This document shows, in pieces, positions 11,756 through 22,690 of a stretch of DNA of 64,000 nucleotides (the stretch's first letter is position 1; the number at the start of each line of letters is the position of its first letter). Location: contig JAJGOT010000168.1 of assembly GCA_022457155.1 (NCBI GenBank), positions 124,001-188,000 on the forward strand. Direction: 5' to 3'. Made by a program: the position numbers and the translations under genes. Under the pieces are notes generated by a model. It was not told the DNA's origin. It searched no databases and was given only the letters and a program-made list of their open reading frames with translations. This DNA is from Cladopsammia gracilis. Taxonomy: Eukaryota; Cnidaria; Anthozoa; Scleractinia; Dendrophylliidae.

Positions 11756-12335
11756 ATGTGAGCAGCAGAACTGTATAGATAATTATTTACAATGGTGAGC
11801 TATTGTAAATATCCATACAGTTCTGCTGCTTATAAAAATAAATTTATGATTTAGATTATATACAGTATAGCTGTTCTGTGTCAGGATTTACAAACCCCCA
11901 TTAAGTTTTCATTTCTTTTGTATATTCAGTCTATAAGATAAAATGGCACCATAGCAACATCAAACAAACATAAAGTAACCAAAATGTACAGTAAACCATT
12001 CAAAACCTGTCAAGACTATACTTTTCTTGGCGACTATAAACCATTATTAGACAGTATGCAGGGCAGGGTTTCCTTGAAAGTATGGACTAAAGATCGGAGC
12101 TCAAGGATCACAGATCAAGGATATTTTTCAAAAAAAATTGTCAAAATTGAAATAAGAGAAAGTTATATAAATATCAAAGATCACACAAAACAGCAAAAAA
12201 TGAAAAAAAGAAAAAGAAAAAGAATAAATTGAATCTTTCTGTATAAAGTAAAGTAAAAATAAATCTAAATATTATTTTATAAAATACTCAAGGAAATGCA
12301 CACACTATGGTATATAAAGCACGCACGAATTCCTG
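11756..12335 (+). repeat. Dispersed repeat, copy 2
   Basis: Second copy of the 8795-9362 unit in the same orientation. It carries an extra inverted piece near its start: CAGAACTGTAT, then ATACAGTTCTGCTGC at 11815-11830. Confidence 0.75.
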
Positions 12336-12649
12336 TCAGTGGCAGATAGGTCGGCTTTGCATGGTCGTGTGGGAGGTTGAAATACAGCTTTGGGCAGCTC
12401 AAAGTGAGTGCTTGCGGCCAGGTGAAATTCAGCAAGGCAGGCAAAGGCTATGAGCCGGTAGCGGAGGAGCGGGAGTGCTTCCTAAAGGAGGTCCGTAAGG
12501 ATAAGGGAGATGGCACGAATCGAAGTGGCTGACTATTGGTGATAAAAATGAAGCGATTTTGAGGGAATGAACTTCGGGATTTATTTTTCTTGAGCAGGAT
12601 GTAGCGGTACGGGCCCAAACTTGGCCATCTGAAATCAGGCGGTAATTAC
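12336..12649. other. Left flank of the foldback-like structure
   Basis: Unrecognised. Positions 12573-12607 (TTCGGGATTTATTTTTCTTG then AGCAGGATGTAGCGG) resemble 22828-22862 in the same orientation, just outside the other end of the structure. Confidence 0.45.
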
Positions 12650-12719
12650 ATTGGCTTAATATGCAACTAAATTCTTCTGTATAACGAAATTTTTTATGCG
12701 AACAGTTTCGTCTGTATAT

Positions 12720-13580
12720 TAAGCACTTTATACATAACGAAATTTAAGCGACAAAGCACTCGCATATCGTTTCGTTATGTATTTAAGCACTTTATACATA
12801 ACGGAATTTAAGCGACAAAACACTCGCATATCGTTTCGTTATGTATATAAACACTTTATACATAACGAAATTTAACCGACAAAACACTCGCATATCGTTT
12901 CGTTATGTATTTAACCACCTTATACATAACGGAATTTAAGCGATAAAACACTCGCATATCATTTCGTTATGTATTTAAGCACTTTATACTTAACGGAATT
13001 TAAGCGACAAAGCAACAAAACACTCGCATATCGTTTCGTTATGTATATAAACACTTCATACATAACGAAATTTAAGCGACAAAACACTCGCATATCGTTT
13101 CGTTATGTATATAAACACTTTATACATAACGAAATTTAACCGACAAAACACTCGCATATCGTTTCCTTATGTATTTAACCACTTTATACATAACGGAATT
13201 TAAGCGATAAAACACTCGCATATCGTTTCGTTATGTATTTAAGCACTTTATACTTAACGGAATTTAAGCGACAAAGCGACAAAACACTCGCATATCGTTT
13301 CGTTATGTATTTAACCACTTTATACATAACGGAATTTAAGCGATAAAACACTCGCATATCGTTTCGTTATGTATTTAAGCACTTTATACTTAACGGAATT
13401 TAAGCGACAAAGCGACAAAACACTCGCATATCGTTTCGTTATGTATATAAACACTTCATACATAACGAAATTTAAGCGACAAAACACTCGCATATCGTTT
13501 CGTTATGTATATAAACACTTTATACATAACGGAATTTAAGCGACAAAACACTCGCATATCGTTTCGTTATGTATGAATTT
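12720..13580 (+). repeat. 64-bp satellite array, left arm
   Basis: About 13 copies; spacing of CACTCGCATATCG is 64 bp (12757, 12821, 12885). Each unit holds the palindrome CGTTATGTAT...ATACATAACG, so single strands can form a stem of 10-13 bp. Small variants (GGAATTT or GAAATTT, AAGCAC or AAACAC) recur, which points to local amplification. Confidence 0.92.
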
Positions 13581-13870
13581 AAGCCACAAGATACTCGCCC
13601 TCATGTATATGAGAATTACGATGCAGGGGAGCATGCGGCAGAGAGACTTCCGTCCTCCTTAGCGAAAACTTAGGCGGGGGAGGGGGGGGGGGTGGTTCGC
13701 TGTCAAAAAAATATATCGCTAGCCCTGCCCGAACTACGTCAGGTTACAAACATAAGAGCCATGTGCGTAGCTTTCAACAAAACTTCTGTCACCAAAACGC
13801 TACAAGGAGATACTTGTGGCATCGGCGACTTCAGAGCGTACATTTTCTGCCCTCCTTTTTACTCAAGAAC
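13581..13870. other. Non-repeat insertion in the left arm
   Basis: Unrecognised single-copy-looking sequence with a G run at about 13682-13692. Open frames of 61-71 codons have no recognised product. Confidence 0.4.
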
Positions 13871-13878
13871 TACCTAAG

Positions 13879-14195
13879 GCCGGGGGGGACCCCGTATAAA
13901 AATGACGGAGGTGCTCGTCGGAAATTTTCGAGCAACAACCTAAAAGGCACCAGAATCTCGTTAAATGGGCGTGGCTAGAATGAATTTTTACCCCTAAGAG
14001 GTACCAATTCTGAAACAACACATGTCATATTCTGTCATATTTTTTCGGCTCATACCCTAATAGGTACCGCGATAATTCTAACGGTGGTCATTTTAGATTT
14101 TAGTACCCTAAGCGGTATCAATCTACAAATTTTGACCCATAAAAGGTAAGATGAGCACCCCCGTCATTTTTATATGGGATCCCCCCCCCCACGGG
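13879..14195. mobile_element. MITE with 8-bp target duplication (hAT-like size)
   Basis: Flanked by TACCTAAG at 13871-13878 and 14196-14203. Its inner ends are inverted: CCCGTATAAAAATGACGGAG versus the complement of CCGTCATTTTTATATGGG. The interior has repeated CCTAAGAGGTACC / CCTAATAGGTACC motifs. An 8-bp duplication fits hAT-type transposition. Confidence 0.75.
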
Positions 14196-14232
14196 TACCT
14201 AAGAAGCACCGTGAAGCAAGATCGTCTGAACA

Positions 14233-14455
14233 ACTACATATCCATAACGAAATTTAAGCGACAAAACACTCGCATATCGTTTCGTTATGTATATAAACAC
14301 TTTATACATAACGAAATTTAAGCCACAAAACACTCGCATACCGTTTTGTTATGATATCAACACTTTATACATAACGGAATTTAAGCGACAAAACACTCGC
14401 ATATCGATTCGTTATGCATATGACAACTAACGTAACGAAATTTAAGCGATTATAT
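14233..14455 (+). repeat. 64-bp satellite, left arm continued
   Basis: About three more units of the same repeat in the same orientation, diverging towards the inner end (CGATTCGTTATGCAT). Confidence 0.85.
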
Positions 14456-16515
14456 TGTGGCTTTTTTTTCTCTTTTTTTGCTTCTGTGCTAGTATACAAG
14501 GACCAAACATTCCTTAGCTGACCTAATATTTACTTACGCTCGCCCACGCCAATCACCGAGCGAATTTGAACTTGACAGCTCTCCTTTAGAGTACATGAAG
14601 AGATTTTCAAACAAATGAAACGTTTCTTATATTTTTGCCTTGCAGGGTTTGAGCCGGGAATGCTGCACTACAATTTACATTGTCCCTTGGATAAACGACC
14701 AAGGGGACAATATCTGTTCAGAAAATGGCCTATAAAAAAGATACAAGAAAGCCTTTGATCCCAAAAATGTAAAGAAAACAATTTATGCTGTTTGTACCGT
14801 TGATTTCGCTGTAAAATGCTCTCTCTCAAATTAAAAAAATTTCGAAAACTAAAAGCCATGCGATTTGAAATCGCCCTATAATGCATTGCAAACTGAATTA
14901 TGTTTGTCATTTATGATAACAGATTGTGTCTCAGGGAAAATTCAAAATGGTGGTTATCATTGGCTTTACAGTTTTTGACACTCTAAAATGAAAATTGCAT
15001 CCCAAAACCTTTGCTGAAGGGACAAATTGGCCCCCATTCAACAAATCATGGCTCAAACCCTGGCCTTGTTAAAAATAAGACAACAACAATGGAGGAATGA
15101 TTTCCATACAACCCCATAAATAAGTTGTGCATACGGTTTTTAAAAGTAAAACAAAAACCAAAACAATAGAACACCCGAAGAAAAACAATATCACATACAC
15201 GTATGACTAATGTATGAGGTTGTGCAGAAATCTTACCGCTAAATTTTAAAATAACACCTAAATATTATGTATATTATTATGTATTTCGCCCACACATAAG
15301 ACAACAACAACCGAATATCTCATGACACATATTGACCTTATTTGACTATTGAGATTGCATACAATTGACTTCACGAAATATAACCCATGAAATGAAATAT
15401 AAAAGATAACATGCGCATATGCGGAGATACGGCATTTCTCTTTGAGTGTTTAACTCGATTTCGATATCGAGTGATCGCGCAGAGAAACAGTGAAGTGAGA
15501 TATCGAGGTAAACACAAAAAGATAAATGCCATGTCTGTTTTTAAGGCTGCGTGCAATTTTCCGTCGTTTTCCGAATATTAACGAAAATGCACTGAATACT
15601 ATCCGACGTTTGTACGAACTTTCCATACCTCTTCCGAAGATTACTACATGTCCCAAGATTTCTCAGGAAGATCCGAAGGGCTAAACTGTAGAATACCCGT
15701 CCACTTATTTGCATCTCATTGAATAAGAATGGATTCTTTTTGTTTTCATGTTTCGTTCTTTAAAACGTTTAGGGATATGTCAATAAGCGGCCTTCTCGTA
15801 TTTATCAAACAAACTTTTCATGAAAAAATGTATGAAGCGAAAATTATATTTGAGCACGAAATAACTACTTTAGGGACTACTTGCGTACCTGTATTAACAG
15901 TTACCAAGTTGGAATCCATTATAAGAAAATATCCGCAATTCACATTTCTGAATGTCATATCCACACCAGACCAATAACACCATCCTTTTTTCAATGTGAT
16001 TTTAGCTCTCCTGTCGCTCTCTTGCCCCTTCTATTTTCTGTGGGATACTCCTGAATTAGCAGTCTTGCACCATAGCTGGCCACGTTTCTGTCCGATTGAT
16101 TTATTCTGATTGATTTTATCAAGTTCAATCCTCAAAGTTGACACAAACTGACACAGCTTTCATTTTGGCAACGAAGATAGTCCAAACACGAGTCGGCCTC
16201 CAATCTTCGATATCTTCACTTTAAATGATTCAAATGTCCTCCATATGATTCGTTGTAAAGCTTTTGTGTTTAATCTTTATACTAAACGATACTTAATTAA
16301 CAAGACGTTTAGATCAGCGATTTTTATTCAAGCACAAACAGCTTTGTGTATCACCCATCTATTTGTCGTGTATATGGGCCAGAGTTTCGCGGCGGGGGAA
16401 CAGCGGTATATACCAGAGGAAAGGGAATGAAATGTAAGCTACACGAACCTAATGTACTTTAGTGATATATTGTCAATAATTTTTCTCAAATTATCTTGTC
16501 GCTTCAATTTCGAAT
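14456..16515. other. Central loop between the opposed satellite arms
   Basis: Holds one MITE (14643-15062); the rest has no recognisable coding content. The longest open frames (14668-14910 minus, 15729-15977 plus) are about 80 codons and show no transposase motifs. Confidence 0.5.
14643..15062. mobile_element. MITE of the CAGGGTT type, 6-bp target duplication
   Basis: The ends CAGGGTTTGAGCC and GGCTCAAACCCTG are perfect inverted repeats, flanked by GCCTTG on both sides. No coding capacity. Confidence 0.8.
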
Positions 16516-17050
16516 AATAATTAAGAATAAGCGAGTGTTTTATCGCTGAAACGTTTCGTTAAGCATACTTCACTCATCGAAACGGGCAATATGCGAGGGT
16601 TTTGTCGCTTAAATGTCGTTACGTATAAAGTGCTTAAATACATAACGTAACGATATGCGAGTGTTTTGTGGCTTAAATTTCGTTATGTATAAAGTGTTTA
16701 TATACATAACGAAACGATATGCGAGTGGTTTGTTGCTTAAATTTCGTTATGTATAAAGTGTTTATATACATAAGGAAACGATATGCGAGTGATATGTCGC
16801 TTAAATTTCGTTATGTATAAAGTGTTTATATACATAAGGAAACGATATGCGAGTGTTTTGTCGCTTAAATTTCGTTATGTATAAAGTGTTTATATACATA
16901 AGGAAACGATATGCGAGTGTTTTGTCACTTAAATTTCGTTATGTATGAAGTGTTTATATACATAACGAAACGATATGCGAGTGTTTTGTCGCTTAGATTC
17001 CGTTATGTATAAAGTGTTTATATACATAACGAAACGATTTGCGAGTGTTT
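16516..17050 (-). repeat. 64-bp satellite array, right arm (inverted)
   Basis: About eight units reading ATAACGAAACGATATGCGAG, the reverse complement of the left-arm units. Variants (AAGGAAACG) are shared among neighbouring units. Confidence 0.92.
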
Positions 17051-17189
17051 TGTGGGAACAAGGGAACAACTTCAAAAATAAGTTAAGGTGTTCCCGGAAA
17101 TTCACTTTTATCAAGTTCCCCTGTTCCCTGAAATTCTGTTCCATGTTCCCTTGATCCCCAAAAATATTCCTAACTGTTCCCACAATTTC
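17051..17189. mobile_element. Short TIR insertion in the right arm
   Basis: Bounded by TGTGGGAACA and TGTTCCCACA, with internal GTTCCC/GGGAAC repeats. It interrupts a satellite unit. Confidence 0.5.
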
Positions 17190-17287
17190 TCTCAGTTTTG
17201 TCGCTTAAATTCCGTTATGTATGAAGTGTTTATATACATAACGAAACGATATGCGAGTGTTTTGTCGTTTAAATTTCGTTATGTATG
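17190..17287 (-). repeat. 64-bp satellite, right arm continued
   Basis: One and a half inverted units between two insertions; ends in ATGTATG, which is duplicated at 18220-18226. Confidence 0.85.
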
Positions 17288-18219
17288 CACAGGCTTCCCA
17301 AGCTACATACGTGGTGTATGCGACAGCTTGTGTATACAGAGAAATGTATGGGAAAATCACGGATTCTCTAAAATTGGGTAAATAACTATCTATTTTGAAA
17401 TAAAGTTTACCTACCTCAAATGTGTTGTTTACTTGCGTCTTGTACCGAATTTGAAGCCATTCCGACGCCATTTAGCGAAGTTATTCGAAGTCGTTGTCTC
17501 CCCTTCTAAAAAGAAGGAAAGGCAGACCACTGCATCAATCGCTGGCCAGAGGTCACTCCACAAATCGCTCTCTCCTCAAAAAGAAAAGTTCCGAATCGCA
17601 ATAAAACCAACAGTTCCATAGAGCCCAATAAATTTCACTCCACATACGTGCGCTTCGGCGGTCGAAAGACACGTAAAGAACGAGATATTTTGCTTTAAAT
17701 TCGCCTATTCGGCTTTCCAGATATGCTTGTGACCGACCTGGCGGCAACGGTCGTTGCGCAACGACACGTATCTGGTTTCATCCTCAACTCTGATTGGTCC
17801 ATTTGTACCAAGTCACGCGCTAAACGTAAAAACGTAAACAGAAAAAGAGGGTCGCCTGTGTCTGAAAAAGATGATGCACTTTATGCGAAATGGAAGCTTT
17901 GGCTGATTTCTCATTACCAGTTTAAGTACGAATCGACAACGGCCATCGGAAGAATAGTTCAACATTCGGAGTCCTAGTGTGACACTTGATTCGTGACAAA
18001 ATGTACCTTTCCTTCCGGTGGAGGGTCGTGTTGTCAGCGCGTCGGAATGGCTTCAAATTCGGTACAAGACGCAAGTAAACAACACATTTGAGGTAGGTAA
18101 ACTTTATTTCAAAATAGATAGTTATTTACCCAATTTTAGAGAATCCGTGATTTTCCCATACATTTCTCTGTATACACAAGCTGTCGCATACACCACGTAT
18201 GTAGCTTGGGAAGCCTGTG
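17288..18219. mobile_element. DNA element with 181-bp terminal inverted repeats and 7-bp target duplication
   Basis: Left arm 17288-17468 and right arm 18039-18219 are near-perfect reverse complements beginning CACAGGCTTCCC. ATGTATG precedes and follows the element, inside a satellite unit. The 570-bp interior has an 84-codon frame (17723-17977) rich in Lys/Arg/Trp that I do not recognise. A 7-bp duplication would fit P- or Dada-type elements, but part of it could be shared satellite sequence. The transposase family is unknown. Confidence 0.8.
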
Positions 18220-18361
18220 ATGTATGAAGTGTTTATATACATAACGAAACGATATGCGAGTGTTTTGTCGCTTAGATTCCGTTATGTATGAAGTGTTTAT
18301 ATACATAACGAAACGATATGCGAGTGTTTTGTCGCTTAGATTCCGTTATGTATGAAGTGTT
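18220..18361 (-). repeat. 64-bp satellite, right arm continued
   Basis: Two inverted units, broken at GAAGTGTT by the DIRS-like element. Confidence 0.9.
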
Positions 18362-18363
18362 AA

Positions 18364-21105
18364 TCTCTTTGCCCTGGCTGCAAGACGCCGAAACAGAACC
18401 ATGCCTTCGCTGCCCCGAGCAAGCACTGCGCTGGGCCGCCAGTTAAGAACGAGATTCTTGACGACGAATTATCTCAATTATCACATGGCGAGGAGTTGCC
18501 GCCATGCCAGGGAAAATATGTTTCGTCGCCTTCGGCCGAGAGCGGCCCGCAAAAGCAACTTGAATCACAGCAGCTTCTTGACGCTATGCGGAATCTGTCC
18601 CTGCAGTTGGAAGGCCTCACACAAGAGCAGACGACAATGAAAACACGACTGGATGAAATCTCCGCCGGGAACGGCCCCAAAACAACTCAGGAGGATGCTA
18701 GTCACTGTTCAGGCCGAGGCGCTAGCAATTCTCTGTTGCCGGTTATACAAGCACCGAAAGCTCACCACCTACCGGAAAAATTTGTCCCAGCCGCCATCAA
18801 TGGTGAGTACGTGGATTTTTCAGATGTATTATCCTCTTTAAGCATTTTGCGACCCACTCACAGCGATGAAGGAATGTTGCGCACATTCTCGGGCGACTTA
18901 ATCCCTATTGCGAGGCCTCCACGCAAGCGTCCCATTGACTCGTTTGATGTATGGTTACAAGTGTGGACCAAGTACGAAATGGAAATTGTTTCTGCACGGC
19001 CCGAGCGTTACCTGGAACTGGCAGCCTACCGGGAACAGATACAGCTTGCCAACCGAAAGTTTCGTTGGCCCTCCGTGTACTTGTTCGACGTACAAACGCG
19101 CGTCCACGTGGCCACACGCAAGGATGCTCACGCTCGCCTTGACGTCCTGGATACCACCTTGTATACAACTATCCTCGACGCTTCCGCCCTTCGCCTCCAT
19201 CCAAAACAATGTACTTGTTGCAAGTCCTTCGTTCATCTCGTGCGGGATTGTCCCTTTCTCGCGCAAGACAAACCGCAAGAGGCAGCGAGCAATCCATCAA
19301 AGCCTTCGTCCAACGGCACATCGGCGATCGACTCATGGAAATTGCAAAAGTGGTTCACCGCTGCAGGCCAGGAAGGCTGCAACCTTTATCGACGAAAGTG
19401 GTGTAACCTCGGAGAGGCCTGCAAGCGAGCCCACGTGTGCAAAGGTTGTCGGGGGACCACCCCCAGACCGATTGCCCACGTTCTACCGGAAATCAAGTCA
19501 CCGTTTAATTTGCAGACCTGGCGCGAATGTTTGCGAACACACTCGGACGCTGATTTTGTAACTGATTTATTGCATGACATTGAAGTTGGAGTACGCATTG
19601 GCTATCAACCAGCAACCCGCGCTTTTCAATCATACGACAATCATTTATCTGCAAAAACTAATCGCGGGCCTGTGGCCCGCAAGATTGAACGTGAACTTGA
19701 TTTAAACCGTAAAGTTGGACCGTTTCTTGCCCCGCCCTTTCACCATTTCACCGGTTCACCTTTGGGTGTGATCCCTAAGAAGCACTCGGCGCCAGTCAAG
19801 TGGCGTATAATACATGACTTATCGTGGCCCGCCGGCCTTTCGATTAACAATGGAATTCCTAAGGACTTGTTTTCATGCAATTACGATTCGCTCGACCGCG
19901 CAATAACACTTCTTAAGCACTACGGCCCTGGTGCTCTTATGAGTAAACTGGACCTCTCTGACGCCTTTCGTCACGTCCTCGTTCATGACGGGGACTGGGA
20001 ACTACTCGGTTCCACATGGCCCGTGGAGATTAACGGTACCGTCGTTACTGGTTATTTCTTTGACCCCTTTCTTCTTTTTGGTCTTCGAAGTTCGCCCGCT
20101 CTCTTTCTAAAATTCGTCGACGGTCTTAAGTTTGTCATGTCGTCTAAGCGTGCGTCGCCCATTTGGAACTATCTTGACGATTTCTGGACTTGCGGCCCGC
20201 CTTCTCCTGCTCCTCACTGCCAGAATTCGCTTGATGTTATGCTGAGAACGTGCGATGAGCTCGGCTTCAAAACCAACCCCGACAAAACAGTTAAACCGAA
20301 CACAAACTTGATACTCCTTGGAATCGAATTAGACTCACTTGCTCAGGAATCACGCATTAACCAAGCTCGACTAACTGAAACTTTACACATGTTGGATAAA
20401 TGGTCTTCCCGTAAACATTGTACTAAGCAACAATTACAATCTCTGATTGGCAAGCTTCAATTTATTTGTTCTGTATGCCGCCCGGGCAGAACCTTTCTTC
20501 GCCGCATGATTGACTTACTCACTAAGGCCACACACCCTTCTCATCGCATCCGTCTAACCGTCGCGTTCCGTAAGGATATTCACTGGTGGCAGACCTTTCT
20601 TACCTCGTGGAATGGCCGTAGTTTCTTCCACGCGGACACATGGCTGTCTAGTTCTTCCATGGAACTTTTCACCGACGCCAGCCACGCCGCTTTTGGCGCC
20701 TATTTCGCTGGTGACTGGTTTTCTTGTTCGTTTATGGATCATCGCATTCCCCTGTCCCGGTCCATTACGTTTAAGGAACTTTACGCTATTACCGCAGCGG
20801 TGTCCACATGGGCCCCTTCGCTTGCTTTCCGAAACGTGTTATTTCACTGTGACAATCAGTCGGTTGTCCACATCCTCTCCTCTGGTACCAGTCGTTGCAA
20901 GCATATCATGACTATGTTGTGTTACTTGTTCTATGTTTGTGCTTCACACAACATTATGTTACGCGTAGTACACATCCCTGGTGTGACCAATTGCTTTGCT
21001 GACTGCCTCTCTCGTTTGCAGGTAACCAAGTTCCACCGCCTTTGTCCAACGGCCAGCAAGCATCCGACGTTCGTGCCGCGTGTTCCCTTGACCAACTTCA
21101 CGTAA
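18364..21105 (+). CDS. DIRS-like Gag-RT-RNase H polyprotein, 5'-truncated
   Basis: Open from the left junction (codon after TAA at 18361) with no ATG before 18504, so the N-terminus is lost. Features in order: CPGC near the start; a coiled segment (about 18560-18660); a CCHC knuckle (CX2CX4HX4C, near 19212-19253); a CCCH finger (CX7CX5CX3H, near 19378-19430); reverse transcriptase with LDLSDAF (near 19950) and the catalytic NYLDDF (20167-20184); and an RNase H-like domain with LFTDASHAAFG (near 20670) and FHCDNQSV (near 20854). It would copy element RNA into DNA. The reading frame is intact for over 900 codons, unlike the recombinase that follows. Its codon use is more GC-rich than the surrounding intron. 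Confidence 0.9.
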   Translation, partial: SLCPGCKTPKQNHAFAAPSKHCAGPPVKNEILDDELSQLSHGEELPPCQGKYVSSPSAESGPQKQLESQQLLDAMRNLSLQLEGLTQEQTTMKTRLDEISAGNGPKTTQEDASHCSGRGASNSLLPVIQAPKAHHLPEKFVPAAINGEYVDFSDVLSSLSILRPTHSDEGMLRTFSGDLIPIARPPRKRPIDSFDVWLQVWTKYEMEIVSARPERYLELAAYREQIQLANRKFRWPSVYLFDVQTRVHVATRKDAHARLDVLDTTLYTTILDASALRLHPKQCTCCKSFVHLVRDCPFLAQDKPQEAASNPSKPSSNGTSAIDSWKLQKWFTAAGQEGCNLYRRKWCNLGEACKRAHVCKGCRGTTPRPIAHVLPEIKSPFNLQTWRECLRTHSDADFVTDLLHDIEVGVRIGYQPATRAFQSYDNHLSAKTNRGPVARKIERELDLNRKVGPFLAPPFHHFTGSPLGVIPKKHSAPVKWRIIHDLSWPAGLSINNGIPKDLFSCNYDSLDRAITLLKHYGPGALMSKLDLSDAFRHVLVHDGDWELLGSTWPVEINGTVVTGYFFDPFLLFGLRSSPALFLKFVDGLKFVMSSKRASPIWNYLDDFWTCGPPSPAPHCQNSLDVMLRTCDELGFKTNPDKTVKPNTNLILLGIELDSLAQESRINQARLTETLHMLDKWSSRKHCTKQQLQSLIGKLQFICSVCRPGRTFLRRMIDLLTKATHPSHRIRLTVAFRKDIHWWQTFLTSWNGRSFFHADTWLSSSSMELFTDASHAAFGAYFAGDWFSCSFMDHRIPLSRSITFKELYAITAAVSTWAPSLAFRNVLFHCDNQSVVHILSSGTSRCKHIMTMLCYLFYVCASHNIMLRVVHIPGVTNCFADCLSRLQVTKFHRLCPTASKHPTFVPRVPLTNFT

Positions 21106-22108
21106 CTGAAAAGGAGTACTTTCGCTCTGGTCTCGCGGACTCCACTCACCGGACTTACGGCGCTGCCCAACGACAGTTCCTCAGCTTCTGTGATAATTAC
21201 GGTCTTACTTCCTTACCGGCATCGGAAGACACGTTAATCTTGTTCGTCACCTCCCTGGCAGCGCGAATAAAGCCTCAGTCCATTAATGTTTATCTGGCCG
21301 GTGTTCGCTCTCTTCACGTTTCTAATGGTTACGACAACCCCTTGCTTCCTGGTCTCCGACTGAAGCAAACTCTGCGCGGTATTGAACGGAATCATTTCGC
21401 TCCATCAAAACGGAAAATGCCGATTACCTTTGATCTTCTCTGCAAATTCATCCCTTCGTGAACTCTCGCTCTAACGACGATATTGTCTACTGGGCGGCAA
21501 TTACATGTGGCCATTTCTTGTTATTACGTGCCGGAGAGTTTACGTTACGCCACAAGGAGCGCTTTGACCCCTCACGCAATCTTGCACTCGGCGACGTCAC
21601 TTCTCACCAGTCCCCAGACGGTCAGCACTACTGGATAGTGCACATAAAACAGTCGAAAACCGACCAAAGACGCCAGGGAGTGACCCTTTATATGTCTCAC
21701 ACACACCATTCAGTCTGCCCAGCCTGCGCGATGGAATCTAACCTTGCTCTTCAACGGAGCCGCCCTAATATGTCATAGGAGTGGCCGCTCTTCCTGTTAG
21801 AGAATAATCACGCCCTGACCAAGCAACAGCTAGTATCATTCGTGTCTCACTTGTTGCGACTCATTGGTGTAGATCCTACAGCTTATAGCGGACACAGCTT
21901 TCGGATCGGTGGCGCCACATCTGCTTCTTTGGCTGGCCTTGCTGACTACGAAATTCAAATGTTAGGACGCTGGAAATCAGACTGTTACAAAACTTATGTT
22001 CGTTCCCCTCTAAATGTCCTACTCCAGTTTCCTCAGCGAATAGCGAAGACTGCGACGATCACGTATCAATATGCTAATCCCTACTACCAGACAACTCAAG
22101 ATTCTTAG
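21042..22108 (+). pseudogene. DIRS-like tyrosine recombinase, broken
   Basis: Overlaps the end of the RT/RNase H frame by about 60 bp, the usual arrangement in DIRS elements. Conserved residues are visible: Arg in LLLRAGEF (near 21518-21540), HxxR in HSFRIGG (near 21893), and the C-terminal GRWKSDCYKTYVR (near 21967) with the nucleophile Tyr. The frame is broken twice: a one-base shift near 21455-21461, and an in-frame TAG at 21776-21778 before the catalytic HxxR. In this family the enzyme integrates circular cDNA by recombination. This copy cannot encode a complete enzyme as it stands. Confidence 0.85.
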
Positions 22109-22170
22109 TGGACAGCTAGTTTTTCTTCCTATAGTTTTTCTTACCGCCAACTTTACCATTTGGGCATTAT

Positions 22171-22262
22171 TTGGGCAGTTGTATTTGTCCAAATGGAAAA
22201 TATATGTAGCTGCCCATCGACGGCCCACATATGAACGATCGTTGTCTTTATTGCGTGATTAA
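22171..22262 (+). repeat. DIRS-like 3' repeat, first copy (B1)
   Basis: Starts GGGCAGTTGTATTTGTCC and ends TTGCGTGATTA. About 90 bp, repeated at 22411-22502. It contains GGGCAG...CTGCCC, a possible hairpin. Confidence 0.8.
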
Positions 22263-22410
22263 GTGGTATTAATAGTTAATACAAGTTAATGGTGAGCATG
22301 TATTGTATATAGTTAGGAATCGCATTTCAATCTTGTAACCTCGTGTATCCGTCGTATCGTTTAGTTCGCTCGCTCCGTGAGTTGTTAATTTCCCCATCCC
22401 TTCCCTCCCT

Positions 22411-22502
22411 TGGCAGTTGTATTTGTCCCAAATGGAAAATATATGTAGCTGCCCATCGACGGCCCACATATATCAACGATCGTTGTCTTTATTGCGTGAT
22501 TA
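22411..22502 (+). repeat. DIRS-like 3' repeat, second copy (B2)
   Basis: Second copy, differing from the first by a few bases (ATATATCAACG versus ATATGAACG). It ends at the satellite junction. Confidence 0.8.
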
Positions 22503-22690
22503 TATACATAACGAAACGATATGCGAGTGTTTTGTCGCTTAGATTCCGTTATGTATGATGTGTTTATATACATAACAAAATGATATGCAAGTGTTTTGTT
22601 GCTTAGATTCCGTTAAGTATGAAGTGTTATATACATAACGAAACGATATGCGAGTGTTTTATCGCTTAAATTTCGTTATGTTTGTGAAAT
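22503..22690 (-). repeat. 64-bp satellite, outer right arm
   Basis: Three inverted units resume after the DIRS-like element, then grade into the outer end, which matches the left end inverted (22715-22785 versus 12650-12715). Confidence 0.88.

Larger units (their letters stand above)
18362..22502 (+). mobile_element. DIRS-like tyrosine-recombinase retrotransposon, 5'-truncated
   Basis: Inserted inside one satellite unit: the unit stops at GAAGTGTT and resumes after the element with TATATACATAAC, with no clear target duplication, as expected of tyrosine-recombinase integration. Content: Gag-like zinc fingers, RT and RNase H in one frame, then an overlapping tyrosine recombinase. The 3' end has a direct repeat (22171-22262 and 22411-22502) separated by 148 bp, resembling the B1-A2-B2 split-repeat end of PAT-like elements. 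The coding frame is already open at the left junction, so the 5' terminal repeat and the start codon are missing. Confidence 0.88.

Noticed and set aside
12720..13580. A CRISPR-like pattern of palindromic repeats
   Set aside because: The full 64-bp unit repeats with no variable spacers, and it is paired with an inverted array.
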